Assembly: GCA_027460525.1 (NCBI GenBank) | Contig: JAPZAS010000004.1 | Span: 49,055-113,054, forward strand | From: Candidatus Methanoperedens sp. | Lineage (GTDB): Archaea > Halobacteriota > Methanosarcinia > Methanosarcinales > Methanoperedenaceae | DNA length: 64,000 bases | Direction of reading: 5' to 3' | Shown: positions 55,038 through 63,909 of the stretch, one piece after another | How positions within the stretch are numbered: the first letter of the stretch is position 1 | Layout of the letters: every line of letters starts with the position of its first letter | The notes under the pieces: model-generated | Databases searched by the model: none | Told to the model about the DNA's origin: nothing | What the model saw: the letters and a program-made list of their open reading frames with translations, nothing else | Made by a program: the position numbers and the translations under genes

Positions 55038-56177
55038 ATGGTATATGTTACAGGTTTCAAGTGCTTCAGATGCGGGAGGAAGCATAAGCCCCATGAAATA
55101 GAAAGGCTTCCCATACCGAGATGCGAATGCGGCTCCGCAGTTGACGCAGAATACGATTACAAGTCCATACAGAAAGTAATTCTGCGCGATGAATTCATGC
55201 GGGATATGCCCACCCACTGGAAATACTGGGCATTTATGCCTGTAAAAGACCTCTCCAAGAAAATAACGATGGGAGAAGGCGGCACTCCCTTACTTTCGAA
55301 CAAACGTTTGGACAAGAACGGGAGGCTGCTCATAAAATATGAAGCTGTAAACCCCACCGGCTCCTTTAAAGATCGCGGCTCTTCACTTGAAATAACCAAA
55401 GCACTTGAGTTCAGAAAACACAGGGTGGCGCTTGCATCCACGGGCAACATGGGAGCTTCCATCGCAGCATATGCAGCATTTGCAGGACTTGAGTGCACGG
55501 TATTTATACCTGACATGGTGGGCAGAGAAAAGATTACACAGATAAAAGCCTATGGCGCTGAGGCTATAATTGTTGATGGGGATTATTCCGTCGCAATGAA
55601 ACGGGCGGAAGAGTATGTTCTTTCCCATGGCGATTCGTTCCTTACAGGCGATTATCCATGGCGCAGTGAAGGCACAAAGACCGTGGGTTTTGAGATAGCA
55701 GACCAGTTGTACTGGCATGTGCCCGAGTATGTTGTAGTGCCGGTGGGTAACGGCACCCTGATATGGAGTATTTACGAAGCTTTCCGGGAGCTTGCGCTTG
55801 TAGGTATTACTGATAAAATACCGAAGATAGTAGGTGTGCAGGTTGAGAACTGCGCCCCTGTGGTGCATGCATGGGAGAATGAGCTTTCGGAAATAATCCC
55901 GGTGCGAAACCCGGATACGATAGCAACAGCCATAGCATGCGGCGACCCAATAGACGGTCTTGCTGCGCTTCGTGCCATCCGGGATTCGGGAGGCTGTGCA
56001 ATCAAGGTCAGTGATAAGGAGGCGCTTTCTGCAAGAGATAAACTTGCCAGGAACGGCATATTTGTCGAGCCCAGCGGCGCAGTGGCTTATGCGGGTTTTA
56101 TTAAAAACGAGCTCTGCGGTACGACTGTGTGCCTTGCGACAGGGCACGGATTAAAGGATATGTACGGGATTGCGTGA
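55038..56177 (+). CDS. thrC: Threonine synthase
   Basis: 379-residue PLP enzyme, the short archaeal form. An N-terminal zinc-ribbon-like start (FKCFRCGRKHKPHEI; PRCECGS) precedes the fold-type II core with the PLP lysine in NPTGSFKDRGSSLEITKALE and the phosphate loop VVPVGNGTLIWSIYEA. It converts O-phosphohomoserine to threonine. Fold relatives such as cysteate synthase are possible but less likely: the N-terminal ribbon plus GSFKDRG is typical of ThrC. A TATA-like AATATTTAAC at 55006-55015 lies so close to the ATG that the transcript may be leaderless. Convergent with the ABC permease. Confidence 0.88.
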   Translation: MVYVTGFKCFRCGRKHKPHEIERLPIPRCECGSAVDAEYDYKSIQKVILRDEFMRDMPTHWKYWAFMPVKDLSKKITMGEGGTPLLSNKRLDKNGRLLIKYEAVNPTGSFKDRGSSLEITKALEFRKHRVALASTGNMGASIAAYAAFAGLECTVFIPDMVGREKITQIKAYGAEAIIVDGDYSVAMKRAEEYVLSHGDSFLTGDYPWRSEGTKTVGFEIADQLYWHVPEYVVVPVGNGTLIWSIYEAFRELALVGITDKIPKIVGVQVENCAPVVHAWENELSEIIPVRNPDTIATAIACGDPIDGLAALRAIRDSGGCAIKVSDKEALSARDKLARNGIFVEPSGAVAYAGFIKNELCGTTVCLATGHGLKDMYGIA

Positions 56178-56966
56178 TTATTCCGAAAGTCGCAACAGTA
56201 TCCCCGACCGCCTCGCCATGATAATCGCCCTGTCCAGTGCAATTAACCCGATGGCGAAATAGAAAATCCCAAGCCCAAACCCGAGCATTATATTTGCCTC
56301 CCCAAAACCATAGAACGAACGCATATACTCAAGGAAATACGTAAGCGGAATCGCCCTTGCTACGACCTGAACAGCCTGCGGAAGCACAGAAACAGGATAA
56401 TAAATCCCGCAGATGAACATCATTATGCCCGTCATTGTCCAAGCAGCCACCTCTGCACGCTGCCCGAACCTGAGTATCGAGATGCAGACCAGAATCCCTA
56501 CCGATGCCGAGGTCAGGAAAAGCCCTGCCAGAAACACCAGCACCGGCATAACGCCTGCAATCAGGAAATTAAATCCGAAAGCATAGAGACTTATAGCCAT
56601 CAGGATGATAAACACAAGGCTGCTGCGCAGTATGCCGAACAGCAGCGAACCGATTATCAGGTGGTGCCCCCTCACCGGAGCTATGAATGTGTGCTTTATG
56701 CTCTTGCTCCACATATCAAACAGCATTACGTATGCGATATCTATCTGGCAAACCTGGACTATGCTGAATGCGATTGCGCCTATGAGAATGAACGAAATCG
56801 TGTTCGGGTCGAGCCTGAAAAAGCTTCCCATAAGACCGATGGACATAAGACCGATAAAAGGCCAGAATAGCACCTCAAAAATGGTGAAGAAATTCCTTTT
56901 AGCCATTATCCAGCTTTTGTAAAAGGATGCGGCAATCCTTCCGGATTCGATGGTTGGATTAAACAT
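56178..56966 (-). CDS. ABC-2 type transporter permease (no ATPase nearby)
   Basis: 262 residues with six hydrophobic segments and the ABC-2 pattern: FFTIFEVLFWPFIGLMSIG early, KHTFIAPVRGHHLIIGSLLF, and the last third FICGIYYPVSVLPQAVQVVA, then AIPLTYFLEYMRSFYGF. It would export a lipid, polysaccharide or drug with an ATP-binding subunit. None is adjacent: downstream is the convergent thrC and upstream is the flavoprotein, which it overlaps by eight bases. The ATPase must be elsewhere, or the locus has lost it. Confidence 0.85.
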   Translation of the reverse strand: MFNPTIESGRIAASFYKSWIMAKRNFFTIFEVLFWPFIGLMSIGLMGSFFRLDPNTISFILIGAIAFSIVQVCQIDIAYVMLFDMWSKSIKHTFIAPVRGHHLIIGSLLFGILRSSLVFIILMAISLYAFGFNFLIAGVMPVLVFLAGLFLTSASVGILVCISILRFGQRAEVAAWTMTGIMMFICGIYYPVSVLPQAVQVVARAIPLTYFLEYMRSFYGFGEANIMLGFGLGIFYFAIGLIALDRAIIMARRSGILLRLSE

Positions 56967-57585
56967 CTGTCTCTTTTGTTTTCTTTATCGTTAAAGCCAG
57001 TTTCATCAATCTATTCACGGTCTTGCGCATACTTTTTAATCCTTCCTCGTCTTCTTTTGCACCTTCTGCGCCTTTATCTTTTGACCAGAAAGTTCCGCCA
57101 AGGTTTGCCCCGAATGAACCCCCGCCAACAGGCAGCGCTTCATTTATGACATAAAAATTGAGTATTGCCTGAATCGCAATTTCCTGCCCTCCTATCCTGT
57201 CGCCACCTGCGGCAAGAGCAGCACCGGGCTTGTTCAGGATAAAATGCGGCTCCTGTGCGGCAACTGCCCTGCACCTGTCTATTATTACCTTTGTCTGACC
57301 GCTGAGCGTTCCCTGGTATACAGGCGTGCCGATTATGAGCGCATCAGCCCATTTGAGTTTCTCATATACCTCCAGCATGTCATCATTGTGGATGCACCCT
57401 TTTTTCTCTCGAATGCAGTAATCGCAGTGGATGCAGAAGTTTAATTTTTTCCGCATTGCAGAGAAGTATTCCGTTTCTGCATTGTATTTCTCTTTTGCGT
57501 ATTCCAGTGCCTCCTGCACGATATAATCTGTTGCGCCTTTTTTTGGGCTGCCGCAAATCCCGTAGAGTTTTATCTTTTCGCCCAC
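56959..57585 (-). CDS. Iron-sulfur flavoprotein (Isf-type NAD(P)H:FMN reductase fold)
   Basis: 208 residues: flavodoxin-like start KLYGICGSPKKGATDYIVQE, then the compact cluster motif C51-x2-C54-x2-C57-x6-C64 (FCIHCDYCIREKKGC), typical of the Isf family first described in Methanosarcina, where FMN and a [4Fe-4S] cluster pass electrons, probably to O2 or peroxide. GTPVYQGTLSGQTKVIIDRC is the FMN-binding loop. It is the first gene of a pair with the ABC permease. The ATG is followed by normal codons; a purine-rich AAAAGGTGAAAC precedes it. Confidence 0.88.
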   Translation of the reverse strand: MGEKIKLYGICGSPKKGATDYIVQEALEYAKEKYNAETEYFSAMRKKLNFCIHCDYCIREKKGCIHNDDMLEVYEKLKWADALIIGTPVYQGTLSGQTKVIIDRCRAVAAQEPHFILNKPGAALAAGGDRIGGQEIAIQAILNFYVINEALPVGGGSFGANLGGTFWSKDKGAEGAKEDEEGLKSMRKTVNRLMKLALTIKKTKETDV

Positions 57586-57746
57586 GCTGTTTCACCTTTT
57601 ATGATTATAACCCAAGTTTATCAAATAGTTTGTGACATAATTTTAAGTACAATAATTTTCTAAATATAATCCTTGGAGGCAGTTGCAAGTTGAAAAAAGT
57701 TGATATTTACATTATTTTCTTGGAAAAATCCTTCTAAATATCCTGT

Positions 57747-58064
57747 TTACTTCTTTTCCTTGACGATAGACTTCACAATCAGGAATATCACTAATGCGAT
57801 GATTATGAAATCGAGGAGCTCCCCCACAAAATCCCCGACCAAGAACCTTATGCTTCCAATATTCAGGGTCGCAGCTCTCCAGTCGCCGCCAGGAAGCAAA
57901 GCTGCGATAATCGGCATTATCAGGTCTGTAACAAGGGCAGACACAAGTTTGGTAACTGCTGCACCAATGACAAACGCAACGGCAAGCCCTATCACTCCAT
58001 ACTTGTTCAAAAAGTCTATAAACTCCTGCATGAAGGATTTCTTTTCTTCTACCACATAAATCAC
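57747..58064 (-). CDS. mscL: Large-conductance mechanosensitive channel
   Basis: 105 residues. The first helix has KYGVIGLAVAFVIGAAVTKL and then VSALVTDLIMPIIAAL, the diagnostic MscL stretch. A short extracellular loop follows, and then the second helix (LLDFIIIALVIFLIVKSIVK) and a basic end. It opens under membrane tension as a homopentamer and releases solutes on osmotic downshock. The C-terminal bundle is short. The gene is alone, with an unremarkable 160-base gap on its downstream side and an inverted repeat on the other. Confidence 0.95.
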   Translation of the reverse strand: MIYVVEEKKSFMQEFIDFLNKYGVIGLAVAFVIGAAVTKLVSALVTDLIMPIIAALLPGGDWRAATLNIGSIRFLVGDFVGELLDFIIIALVIFLIVKSIVKEKK

Positions 58065-58114
58065 ACCTGTAACAGATATCGTTTTAATGATATATAGTCA
58101 TCCGCAAAACATAA

Positions 58115-58185
58115 TCAACCACGGAGGACACGGAGAGCACAGAGAATTGTATTTTGTCTCTGTGTCCTCTGTGAACTCTGCGGTT
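58115..58185 (+). repeat. Inverted pair of a GGACAC-type intergenic repeat
   Basis: Left arm AACCACGGAGGACACGGAGA then GCACAGAGA (58117-58145); right arm TCTCTGTGTCCTCTGTGAAC then TCTGCGGTT (58157-58185). The reverse complement of the right arm begins AACCGCAGAGTTCACAGAGG, clearly the same unit. The two arms face each other around an AT-rich spacer and can fold. It lies between mscL and PAC2, ending six bases before the PAC2 stop. The ~10-base purine units recall the CGCAGATGAA family. Confidence 0.75.
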
Positions 58186-58190
58186 TATAA

Positions 58191-58952
58191 CTACCCTATA
58201 TATCTCAAATCCTCATCCGTGGAAGCTGGCATCTGACCCTGCTCCATCTCCCGAAGCTTTGCAACAATCTTTTCCATCTCAGCAGCCCTTTCTTCCAGCG
58301 CCTGCATATCCACGTCTATATCAAGAATCTTGCACAGCACCTTCAGTACAGCCTGGGCGCTTTTTGGGTCAACAAGGTAGCCAGAGGTCACTCCCATGAG
58401 ACATGCAGCATCGATGCCGCGAAGCTCGCTTAAGCCAAGAAGAAGTCCTGATGCGCCGACAATACCTCCGCCGGGTTCGTTCGCCCTGAATTCCACGCCG
58501 TATTCTTTAAGCTCCCGCACAAGTTTTATGTTATTTGCAGCGCCAAGAACAACATCAGTTTCAACAAGCTGACCTACGCCGTAGCCTCCGAGTGCATAGA
58601 TCCGCTCAACCTTGAATTCTTCCGCGATATCGAGGAATACGCCGCATAATTCGTAATGTCCCTCGTTTGTGGCGCTCTGATGGTCGCCAACCAGTATCAG
58701 AAGGTCGTGTTTTCCCTTGGACTTATACGCATAGAGTTCATTTCTGACGAGTTTGATAGTGCCGTCATCATTAACCAGTACCTGAGGTGGGAAATGCGGA
58801 GAGTAAATCTCCATTATCTTTTTCGCCCCGAGCTCTTCCACCATGTGCTCTGCTACCAGTTTCCCCACATGCCCGACTCCAGGCAGCCCTTCTACAAGTA
58901 CGGGGTTTTTCAGCCTCGGTTTTTTACTGCGTAAAATGGTTGTTTTAATCAT
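58191..58952 (-). CDS. PAC2-family protein (proteasome assembly chaperone-like)
   Basis: 253 residues with the PAC2 hallmarks: KPRLKNPVLVEGLPGVGHVG at residues 10-29, GKHDLLILVGDHQSATNEGH, ALGGYGVGQLVETDVVLGAA, and VGASGLLLGLSELRGIDAAC. It ends in a helical, Glu-rich tail. Archaeal PAC2 homologues are proposed to help assemble the proteasome, though direct evidence is limited. It is the last gene of the conserved block priS-gins-L44e-S27e-aIF2alpha-nop10-PAC2; its ATG overlaps the nop10 stop by four bases. Confidence 0.9.
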   Translation of the reverse strand: MIKTTILRSKKPRLKNPVLVEGLPGVGHVGKLVAEHMVEELGAKKIMEIYSPHFPPQVLVNDDGTIKLVRNELYAYKSKGKHDLLILVGDHQSATNEGHYELCGVFLDIAEEFKVERIYALGGYGVGQLVETDVVLGAANNIKLVRELKEYGVEFRANEPGGGIVGASGLLLGLSELRGIDAACLMGVTSGYLVDPKSAQAVLKVLCKILDIDVDMQALEERAAEMEKIVAKLREMEQGQMPASTDEDLRYIG

Positions 58953-59104
58953 GGTTCTTTTTTGGTTATCCTTCTATATTTGCCATATCTGTCTTCAAGG
59001 GAAAATCGTGCCGGTCGGCAATACTTTGTCAAAGAGCCGCACACAGGACAGACTTCTTTCAGCGTGTATCTCCCGCAGGCACATTTTTTTATTTTCGATA
59101 CCAT
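58949..59104 (-). CDS. nop10: H/ACA ribonucleoprotein protein Nop10
   Basis: 51 residues: MVSKIKKCACGRYTLKEVCP then VCGSLTKYCRPARFSLEDRY and GKYRRITKKEP. The zinc ribbon (CxC...CxxC plus a later Cys) and the PARFSxEDRYGKYR signature are those of Nop10, which with Cbf5, Gar1 and L7Ae forms the H/ACA pseudouridylation particle. It sits exactly where archaeal genomes keep it, between aIF2-alpha and PAC2, two bases after the aIF2-alpha stop. Too short for many ORF finders. Confidence 0.95.
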   Translation of the reverse strand: MVSKIKKCACGRYTLKEVCPVCGSLTKYCRPARFSLEDRYGKYRRITKKEP

Positions 59105-59106
59105 GT

Positions 59107-59901
59107 TTAGCTGTTTTGCTCACTATATCTGTGGAACTCGCCGCTTCCGCCTGCCTTTTCAATAATCTTAATCGCTGACTGTGCCGATTTTTTAAGCACG
59201 CTCTCAGCTTTTTTATAATCAGGTGCTGTAACATGAATCCTGTACCTTGGCGCTCCGGTATATGCAATTTTCACACCGATATCCTCCCCATCCACACTGC
59301 CTGCTGCAATCAAAGCCTTTTTTATGTGCTCGATGCCGTCTGGAAGATAGTTTGTGAGGTCAATATAGCCGGAAATATCCACCTGGGGTTTCTTCAGGTT
59401 CTCGTTTGCAACCTTTGCGATAGCCTCGGCAACTTCCTTGCCCACTCCGATCTTTGTTAGTACCGCCACCCCTTCGAGCCTTGATTTCTCAAAAACAGAA
59501 TAAACGCTGCCGAACTTCCCATAGAATAGCTCTATCAACTTATTCAGGTCTTCGTTTCCAAGTTTTGTGGTTTTAGCCACATACTGTATCCATTTCTCAG
59601 CTTTCTGCTCGTTCTTCCACTCCTGTATCTTTTCACGGCGCTGGTGTTCATTCACGTCCTTGAGCGAGAGGTCGATGTGGTGCTTGGCTGTATCCACATA
59701 CAGTACCTTGCATACTATTTTCTGCCCTTCCCTGACATGGTCCCTGATGTACTTGACCCAGCCCGAAGCTACATCCGAGATATGGATTAAGCCTTCTTTA
59801 TGCCCGTATTCATCCAGTTCTACAAACGCCCCGAAATCGGTAACCCTCTTAACGCTGCATACAACAAGGTCGTCTGTCTCTGGCCATCCGCTTCTTTCCA
59901 T
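59107..59901 (-). CDS. Translation initiation factor aIF2, alpha subunit
   Basis: 264 residues in the three-domain order. An N-terminal S1/OB domain has VVCSVKRVTDFGAFVELDEY and EGLIHISDVASGWVKYIRDH. A helical domain (residues ~95-175) has DLNKLIELFYGKFG and GVAVLTKIGVGKEVAEAIAK. A C-terminal alpha-beta domain (YIDLTNYLPDGIEHIKKALI) binds aIF2-gamma. It forms the ternary complex with GTP and initiator tRNA. The stop of S27e overlaps its ATG (TAATG), and nop10 follows after two bases, so the block is a tight operon. Confidence 0.95.
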   Translation of the reverse strand: MERSGWPETDDLVVCSVKRVTDFGAFVELDEYGHKEGLIHISDVASGWVKYIRDHVREGQKIVCKVLYVDTAKHHIDLSLKDVNEHQRREKIQEWKNEQKAEKWIQYVAKTTKLGNEDLNKLIELFYGKFGSVYSVFEKSRLEGVAVLTKIGVGKEVAEAIAKVANENLKKPQVDISGYIDLTNYLPDGIEHIKKALIAAGSVDGEDIGVKIAYTGAPRYRIHVTAPDYKKAESVLKKSAQSAIKIIEKAGGSGEFHRYSEQNS

Positions 59902-60074
59902 TACTCCAGAACCTCAACTATCTGGGTTTTGATGAACGCCTTCCCGCCAGCGGGCTCGGCAAGAGTTCTTCCGCATACAAGGCAGCTTACGGGCGTGCTG
60001 GCGCTCCCGAAAATTATCTGCTCGTTCTCGCAGTCATTGCATTTGACTTTTAAAAATCTGCTTTTAGGTTCCAT
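59901..60074 (-). CDS. 30S ribosomal protein S27e
   Basis: 57 residues: [20 protein letters not shown] then [20 protein letters not shown] and [17 protein letters not shown]. The four cysteines in two CxxC pairs form the zinc finger of S27e, and the VKCNDC...VSCLVCG pattern is typical. It lies two bases after L44e and overlaps the aIF2-alpha start by one base. It is too short to be caught by length-limited gene finding, but its position and sequence leave little doubt. Confidence 0.95.
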   Translation of the reverse strand: MEPKSRFLKVKCNDCENEQIIFGSASTPVSCLVCGRTLAEPAGGKAFIKTQIVEVLE

Positions 60075-60076
60075 AT

Positions 60077-60361
60077 TCAAGACTCCACAAGTTCAAATTT
60101 CCCTGCCCTGAAGCATTTGGGCTTAAGGTGCGCTTTTTTACACTTTGTGCATCTGTACCTCAGGTTTACACGCTTTGTGGGCTTATCTCCGCCCGGCACT
60201 TTTGAGAATTTGCCCGAGTTCCCTATGCCAGTATGTCTGTACTTCTGCCTCGATATACGGGTTAATGTCGAAGCCTGTCCCTTCTTTACCCTTTCCACTA
60301 CATGAGGTGTATGGGTTTTGCAGACAGGACAGTAAGTATTGAAGTTCTTGGGTATTTTCAT
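60077..60361 (-). CDS. 50S ribosomal protein L44e
   Basis: 94 residues from ATG 60361 ([20 protein letters not shown]); the open frame includes three codons upstream that overlap the gins stop region. Two CxxC pairs ([14 protein letters not shown]) form the zinc site, with [20 protein letters not shown] and [20 protein letters not shown] between and after. It binds 23S rRNA near the E site. It is the second gene after gins in the priS block and is followed at once by S27e. Confidence 0.95.
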   Translation of the reverse strand: MKIPKNFNTYCPVCKTHTPHVVERVKKGQASTLTRISRQKYRHTGIGNSGKFSKVPGGDKPTKRVNLRYRCTKCKKAHLKPKCFRAGKFELVES

Positions 60362-60366
60362 GAATA

Positions 60367-60996
60367 TCACCTTTTAACTGTAATTTGTTGAGCTGCTTTG
60401 CGATTTATTAATGCTTTAGCATTCACTGCCGATAAAACAGCGATATCTTCTTTTGCTAAAGTATAATTGCGTCCATCGATTCCGACAAACGTCGGAATGT
60501 CTTTTAGCAAACGCACGACAATGTATTCTTTACTTATATCCTTTTTGCCTTCGGAAGATTCTTTTTCCTTAGTCTCATCTTCACAAATCGTATGAGGAGG
60601 TTGTTTTTCTTTTTTGAAGATTTTTTCAAGGAGTTCACCGCGCGATTGCGTTACGAGCGCGAGAAGGCGATTATAGAACTCCCGTTCCTCCTGTGTTAAT
60701 GAATCGATATCCTGTTTTTCTTTCTGTTTGGATGATGCGCGAAGGGAAGCTTCTTTTATTATCTTGCCCGTCCGCCTCTCGATAATGTTCTCTAATGATT
60801 TCCTTGCTGTTTTAATCTCATCTTCAATGATTGCATACTTCGTGCTGTATATGTCCTCAATCCTGCTTTTTTCTTCTTCAAGTTCGTGTATCTGCCTTGC
60901 TGCTTTCTCATAGAAATCGCTTTCAAGGGGAACGAGTTTTGATTTCCGTTCATCTCTTAGAATATTGTTAAGGTTGATACTGGATTTTTCAGGCAT
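60367..60996 (-). CDS. GINS complex subunit Gins51-type
   Basis: 209 residues. The N-terminal alpha-helical A domain has [20 protein letters not shown] and a long helix rich in charged residues to about residue 110. A charged linker follows ([14 protein letters not shown]), and the small beta B domain is at the C-terminus ([40 protein letters not shown]). A-then-B is the Sld5/Psf1-like (Gins51) order. GINS joins MCM and Cdc45/GAN in the replicative helicase. Genes for this subunit next to priS are common in archaea; here they overlap by eight bases. Confidence 0.85.
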   Translation of the reverse strand: MPEKSSINLNNILRDERKSKLVPLESDFYEKAARQIHELEEEKSRIEDIYSTKYAIIEDEIKTARKSLENIIERRTGKIIKEASLRASSKQKEKQDIDSLTQEEREFYNRLLALVTQSRGELLEKIFKKEKQPPHTICEDETKEKESSEGKKDISKEYIVVRLLKDIPTFVGIDGRNYTLAKEDIAVLSAVNAKALINRKAAQQITVKR

Positions 60997-62389
60997 ATTC
61001 GGCTGCCCCCCGGCACATCAGGTATACTGCCGCATACTCAGGCAGGGTATTGATACCTTCTGTCACTGTAAAGCTTTTTCCTTTCATCTCGACCACTGAA
61101 TTTTGAGGTTTCAACGGGGAAATAACTTCTATTTTTATCTCGTTTTCCCCGAATACCACAGCCTCATTGAGCGGCTCAAACTCTGGGAGAAGAGCCAGAC
61201 TGAGCGGCACAACCCGCATTCCTGAGCCGCCGTGCAGGGATGAAGCCATGCGGATGAGGCGCTTTACATCTGCGGTGACGGGTTCGTCGGTATGGGCGCT
61301 GCCAAGATTAATGCTATTCTCTTCTATTGCCTTTTGCACAATTGCATCAAAAATAATTGAATCATCGATGAAACCTTTATTTTCTATCATCTCTAAGCTT
61401 TTTGGATTTCGTGCAATTTTTTGTAGGTTTTTTAGTTTTATGGAAGCTTCTGCCTTAAAATCCCACATATCATTTGCTATCAAAACATCACGTATTTTCT
61501 CTGTCGCGACTCCGACATCATCTGCAATTTTTAGCAAACCAATTTTGCGATTTTCGTTTTTCATCTGGATTATTCGTTCTACAATATCCACTGGAAGTTT
61601 TTCAGAGTATGCATTTTTCAATCTATAGCTCTTGATTAGCTCTATTATGTCATTTATAGCATCCTCGTCATCTTTCTTAGAAATATCCTTCAAAAAATGA
61701 ATTAAGTATTGACTGATGCGTTTCCCCCACCCAAATCCTCCCGTCACTTCTTCAAAAGAGGCTATCCTTCTTGATGATTGCAATTCTTTTTTCCTGAATT
61801 TTCCTGTATCATAAACTTTATGTTTTGCTGGTTTGAACAAAAAATCAATCGATAATCCAGTCCCGCTAACATAATCCACAATCTCCCGCCGCTCTGCGCT
61901 TTCAAGCATCATTACCTTCGGGTCTCGGATATGGATATGATACCCACGCCCTCCCGAAAAAGCAATGCTCATGTTATCCTCCGAAAATCCAAAGTCTTCA
62001 AGAAGAAAATCAAGAAGCTTGATGGTTTCAGCTTTCACATTGGACAGCATCTCTGCATAAGACTTTGGCTTCTGCGGCAGATGGTCGGCATCAAGGTCAA
62101 AAATCAGGTCAGCGCCCTGCCACTGCTTCTCCTTCATGGTAGCTGCGCCCGGAAACCGGTAATATGCTGCGGAATGATACACATGCGCTGGCACCATACT
62201 TCCAAGGTACTCAAGCGCTTCGCTTTCTGAGTTAAAAGCCTTGTGTCGTCGCATCACCACCTCGGGCAGCTCGTCAAAAAATATAAAGCCCCATTCGCGC
62301 CTTGCCAGCTCCGGCGGCAGGGTAAGCTTGCTGGCTCTATAATAATCCCCGAATCTTTTCCGAAGATACTGTTTTGTCCTGAAGTTCAC
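60989..62389 (-). CDS. priS: DNA primase small (catalytic) subunit
   Basis: 466 residues. The catalytic acids are in the DLDAD motif at residues 98-102 (GADLIFDLDADHLP), and the phosphate-binding loop is SIAFSGGRGYHIHIRD. The C-terminal part (FDAIVQKAIEENSINLGSAH; DEPVTADVKRLIRMASSLHG, GSGMRVVPL) is conserved in archaeal PriS. With PriL it makes RNA/DNA primers. The helical insert in the middle (residues ~240-330) makes it somewhat long. It is the first gene of the replication/translation block and is divergent from ogg, with 59 bases between the starts. Confidence 0.95.
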   Translation of the reverse strand: MNFRTKQYLRKRFGDYYRASKLTLPPELARREWGFIFFDELPEVVMRRHKAFNSESEALEYLGSMVPAHVYHSAAYYRFPGAATMKEKQWQGADLIFDLDADHLPQKPKSYAEMLSNVKAETIKLLDFLLEDFGFSEDNMSIAFSGGRGYHIHIRDPKVMMLESAERREIVDYVSGTGLSIDFLFKPAKHKVYDTGKFRKKELQSSRRIASFEEVTGGFGWGKRISQYLIHFLKDISKKDDEDAINDIIELIKSYRLKNAYSEKLPVDIVERIIQMKNENRKIGLLKIADDVGVATEKIRDVLIANDMWDFKAEASIKLKNLQKIARNPKSLEMIENKGFIDDSIIFDAIVQKAIEENSINLGSAHTDEPVTADVKRLIRMASSLHGGSGMRVVPLSLALLPEFEPLNEAVVFGENEIKIEVISPLKPQNSVVEMKGKSFTVTEGINTLPEYAAVYLMCRGAAEYA

Positions 62390-62448
62390 AGGATTTTATT
62401 GTCCTGTAACTTTAAAACCGTAATGTATTTCTTTCCTGCGTATGATGC

Positions 62449-63282
62449 TTGAGTGTGTACCGTATCGATACAAGGGATTTTAATCTTGACCATACTCTTT
62501 CATGCGGTCAGGTTTTCAGATGGGAAAAAAATGACTGGTGGACTGGAGTTGTATCGGGCGAGATTGTAAGGGCAAAACAGGAAGGCGACGAGCTTATAAT
62601 TGATTCACCTCTTGGCGAGAAATTCATCCGGGATTATTTCAGGCTCGATGACGATATGGATAGAATATATGCGTCCGTCAACAGGGATGAAAAAATAGCA
62701 TTGCTAATCAAAAAATACAGGGGTTTGCGCCTCATCCGCCAGGATCCATGGGAATGCCTTGTATCGTATATCTGCTCAAGCAATAATACAATCAGGAATA
62801 TCAAAAATTCAATCCGGCGCATGTGCGAATGCTTTGGAAGGGAAATCGGGAGAGGCTATTATTCATTCCCTGCGCCTGAGGTGCTTGCAGGGCTCGAACT
62901 TTGCGACATGGAAGAGTGCAGGCTTGGTTTTCGTGCCCCGCGCGTCCTGAAAATCGCATCCATGATAGAAAACGGCGAATTTGAGCTTTATGGAATAAAA
63001 GACCTCCCGTATATGGATGGGCGAAAAGAACTTATAAAAATCGAAGGTGTGGGGAACAAGATTGCTGATTGCGTGCTGCTTTTCGCGTTCGGAAAGCTTG
63101 AATCATTCCCTGTTGATACGCATATCGAACAGATAATGGAGAGGTTTTACAGCGACAAGTTCAAAGGTTCCAGGAGTAAAATGAGAGAGGAGATAGCCGG
63201 ATTTGCGCGAAATTATTTCGGGAAATATTGCGGTTATGCACAGGAATATCTGTATATGGCGGATCTGGGTAAGTTATTGTGA
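62449..63282 (+). CDS. ogg: 8-oxoguanine DNA glycosylase, Ogg1-type
   Basis: 277 residues. The OGG_N domain opens the protein (FNLDHTLSCGQVFRWEKNDW), and a HhH-GPD domain follows: QDPWECLVSYICSSNNTIRN, then the hairpin KIEGVGNKIADCVLLFAFGK with the catalytic Lys, and SFPVDTHIEQIM with the Asp. These mark a bifunctional glycosylase/lyase for 8-oxoG opposite C. The start used is TTG at 62449, as no ATG fits the frame; a GTG two codons later is the alternative. It lies back to back with priS and is the fourth base-excision gene in the window (with udg, nth and the phosphoesterase). Confidence 0.92.
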   Translation: MSVYRIDTRDFNLDHTLSCGQVFRWEKNDWWTGVVSGEIVRAKQEGDELIIDSPLGEKFIRDYFRLDDDMDRIYASVNRDEKIALLIKKYRGLRLIRQDPWECLVSYICSSNNTIRNIKNSIRRMCECFGREIGRGYYSFPAPEVLAGLELCDMEECRLGFRAPRVLKIASMIENGEFELYGIKDLPYMDGRKELIKIEGVGNKIADCVLLFAFGKLESFPVDTHIEQIMERFYSDKFKGSRSKMREEIAGFARNYFGKYCGYAQEYLYMADLGKLL

Positions 63283-63320
63283 TATAATTGGCAAGAACGA
63301 GGAATGTGAGGTAAAATGAT

Positions 63321-63587
63321 ATGAAAATGCGACTTTTACTCCGACCCGGTGCTTTAGAGCATTTTACTTCAAAGCATCCAGTGACCAAAGAAGAACTTGA
63401 AGGAATACTGGACAAGCCGAAGTATGTTAAGAGGGTCAGCAGAAATCGATATGAATTCCTTGGGCGAGGTAAGTCCGGGAGGTATCTCACTATCATTTTA
63501 GAGGATATGGGTTTGTTCTACGAAATCGTTACAGTTCGACCTAGTGAAAAGGATGAGAAGGCTTTATATCGGAAAAAGGCAAAGTGA
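63321..63587 (+). CDS. Small RelE/BrnT-like protein, possible toxin
   Basis: 88 residues, basic. RLLLRPGALEHFTSKHPVTK, EELEGILDKPKYVKRVSRNR and LTIILEDMGLFYEIVTVRPS resemble BrnT/DUF4258-like toxins: helix, turn, then a three-strand sheet ending VTVRPSEKDEKALYRK. GAGGT lies before the ATG at suitable spacing. It overlaps the next small gene by four bases, the toxin-first order of BrnTA-like pairs. Family assignment is by eye; RNase activity is inferred. Confidence 0.6.
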   Translation: MKMRLLLRPGALEHFTSKHPVTKEELEGILDKPKYVKRVSRNRYEFLGRGKSGRYLTIILEDMGLFYEIVTVRPSEKDEKALYRKKAK

Positions 63588-63802
63588 TGTTGATGGAGAA
63601 AGCAAATATCAAGACATTGAAAGACCTCAATAAATTAAAAATCGGAGAGACCTATGAGGTTGATGAATGGGGACTTGAACCTGAAATAATCGAAGAAAGG
63701 GAAGCAAAACTGCTTATCAAGAACAAGCAAATTGAAATTCCAGTGAGTAGGGCAGTGTATAGAAAATTGAAAGGTAAAAAAGTTGTTTTTAAAGTCAGGT
63801 AA
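63584..63802 (+). CDS. Small unknown protein, possible antitoxin partner
   Basis: 72 residues: NIKTLKDLNKLKIGETYEVD, EWGLEPEIIEEREAKLLIKN and KQIEIPVSRAVYRKLKGKKV. No family is recognised. It is more acidic in the first half and basic at the end, and looks like a small beta-barrel rather than a ribbon-helix-helix. Coupled to the BrnT-like gene by a four-base overlap, it may be the cognate antitoxin. It lies about 110 bases from tRNA-Pro, a common integration neighbourhood. Confidence 0.5.
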   Translation: MMLMEKANIKTLKDLNKLKIGETYEVDEWGLEPEIIEEREAKLLIKNKQIEIPVSRAVYRKLKGKKVVFKVR

Positions 63803-63909
63803 TGGTAGTATCCATTTTCATAGGAACCTTCCTTTCAATCAGAAAGAATAAAATACTGACAGGATATCTAAGGCTGTGCACCTTTGATGAACTGGTTTCA
63901 TCAAACCGA

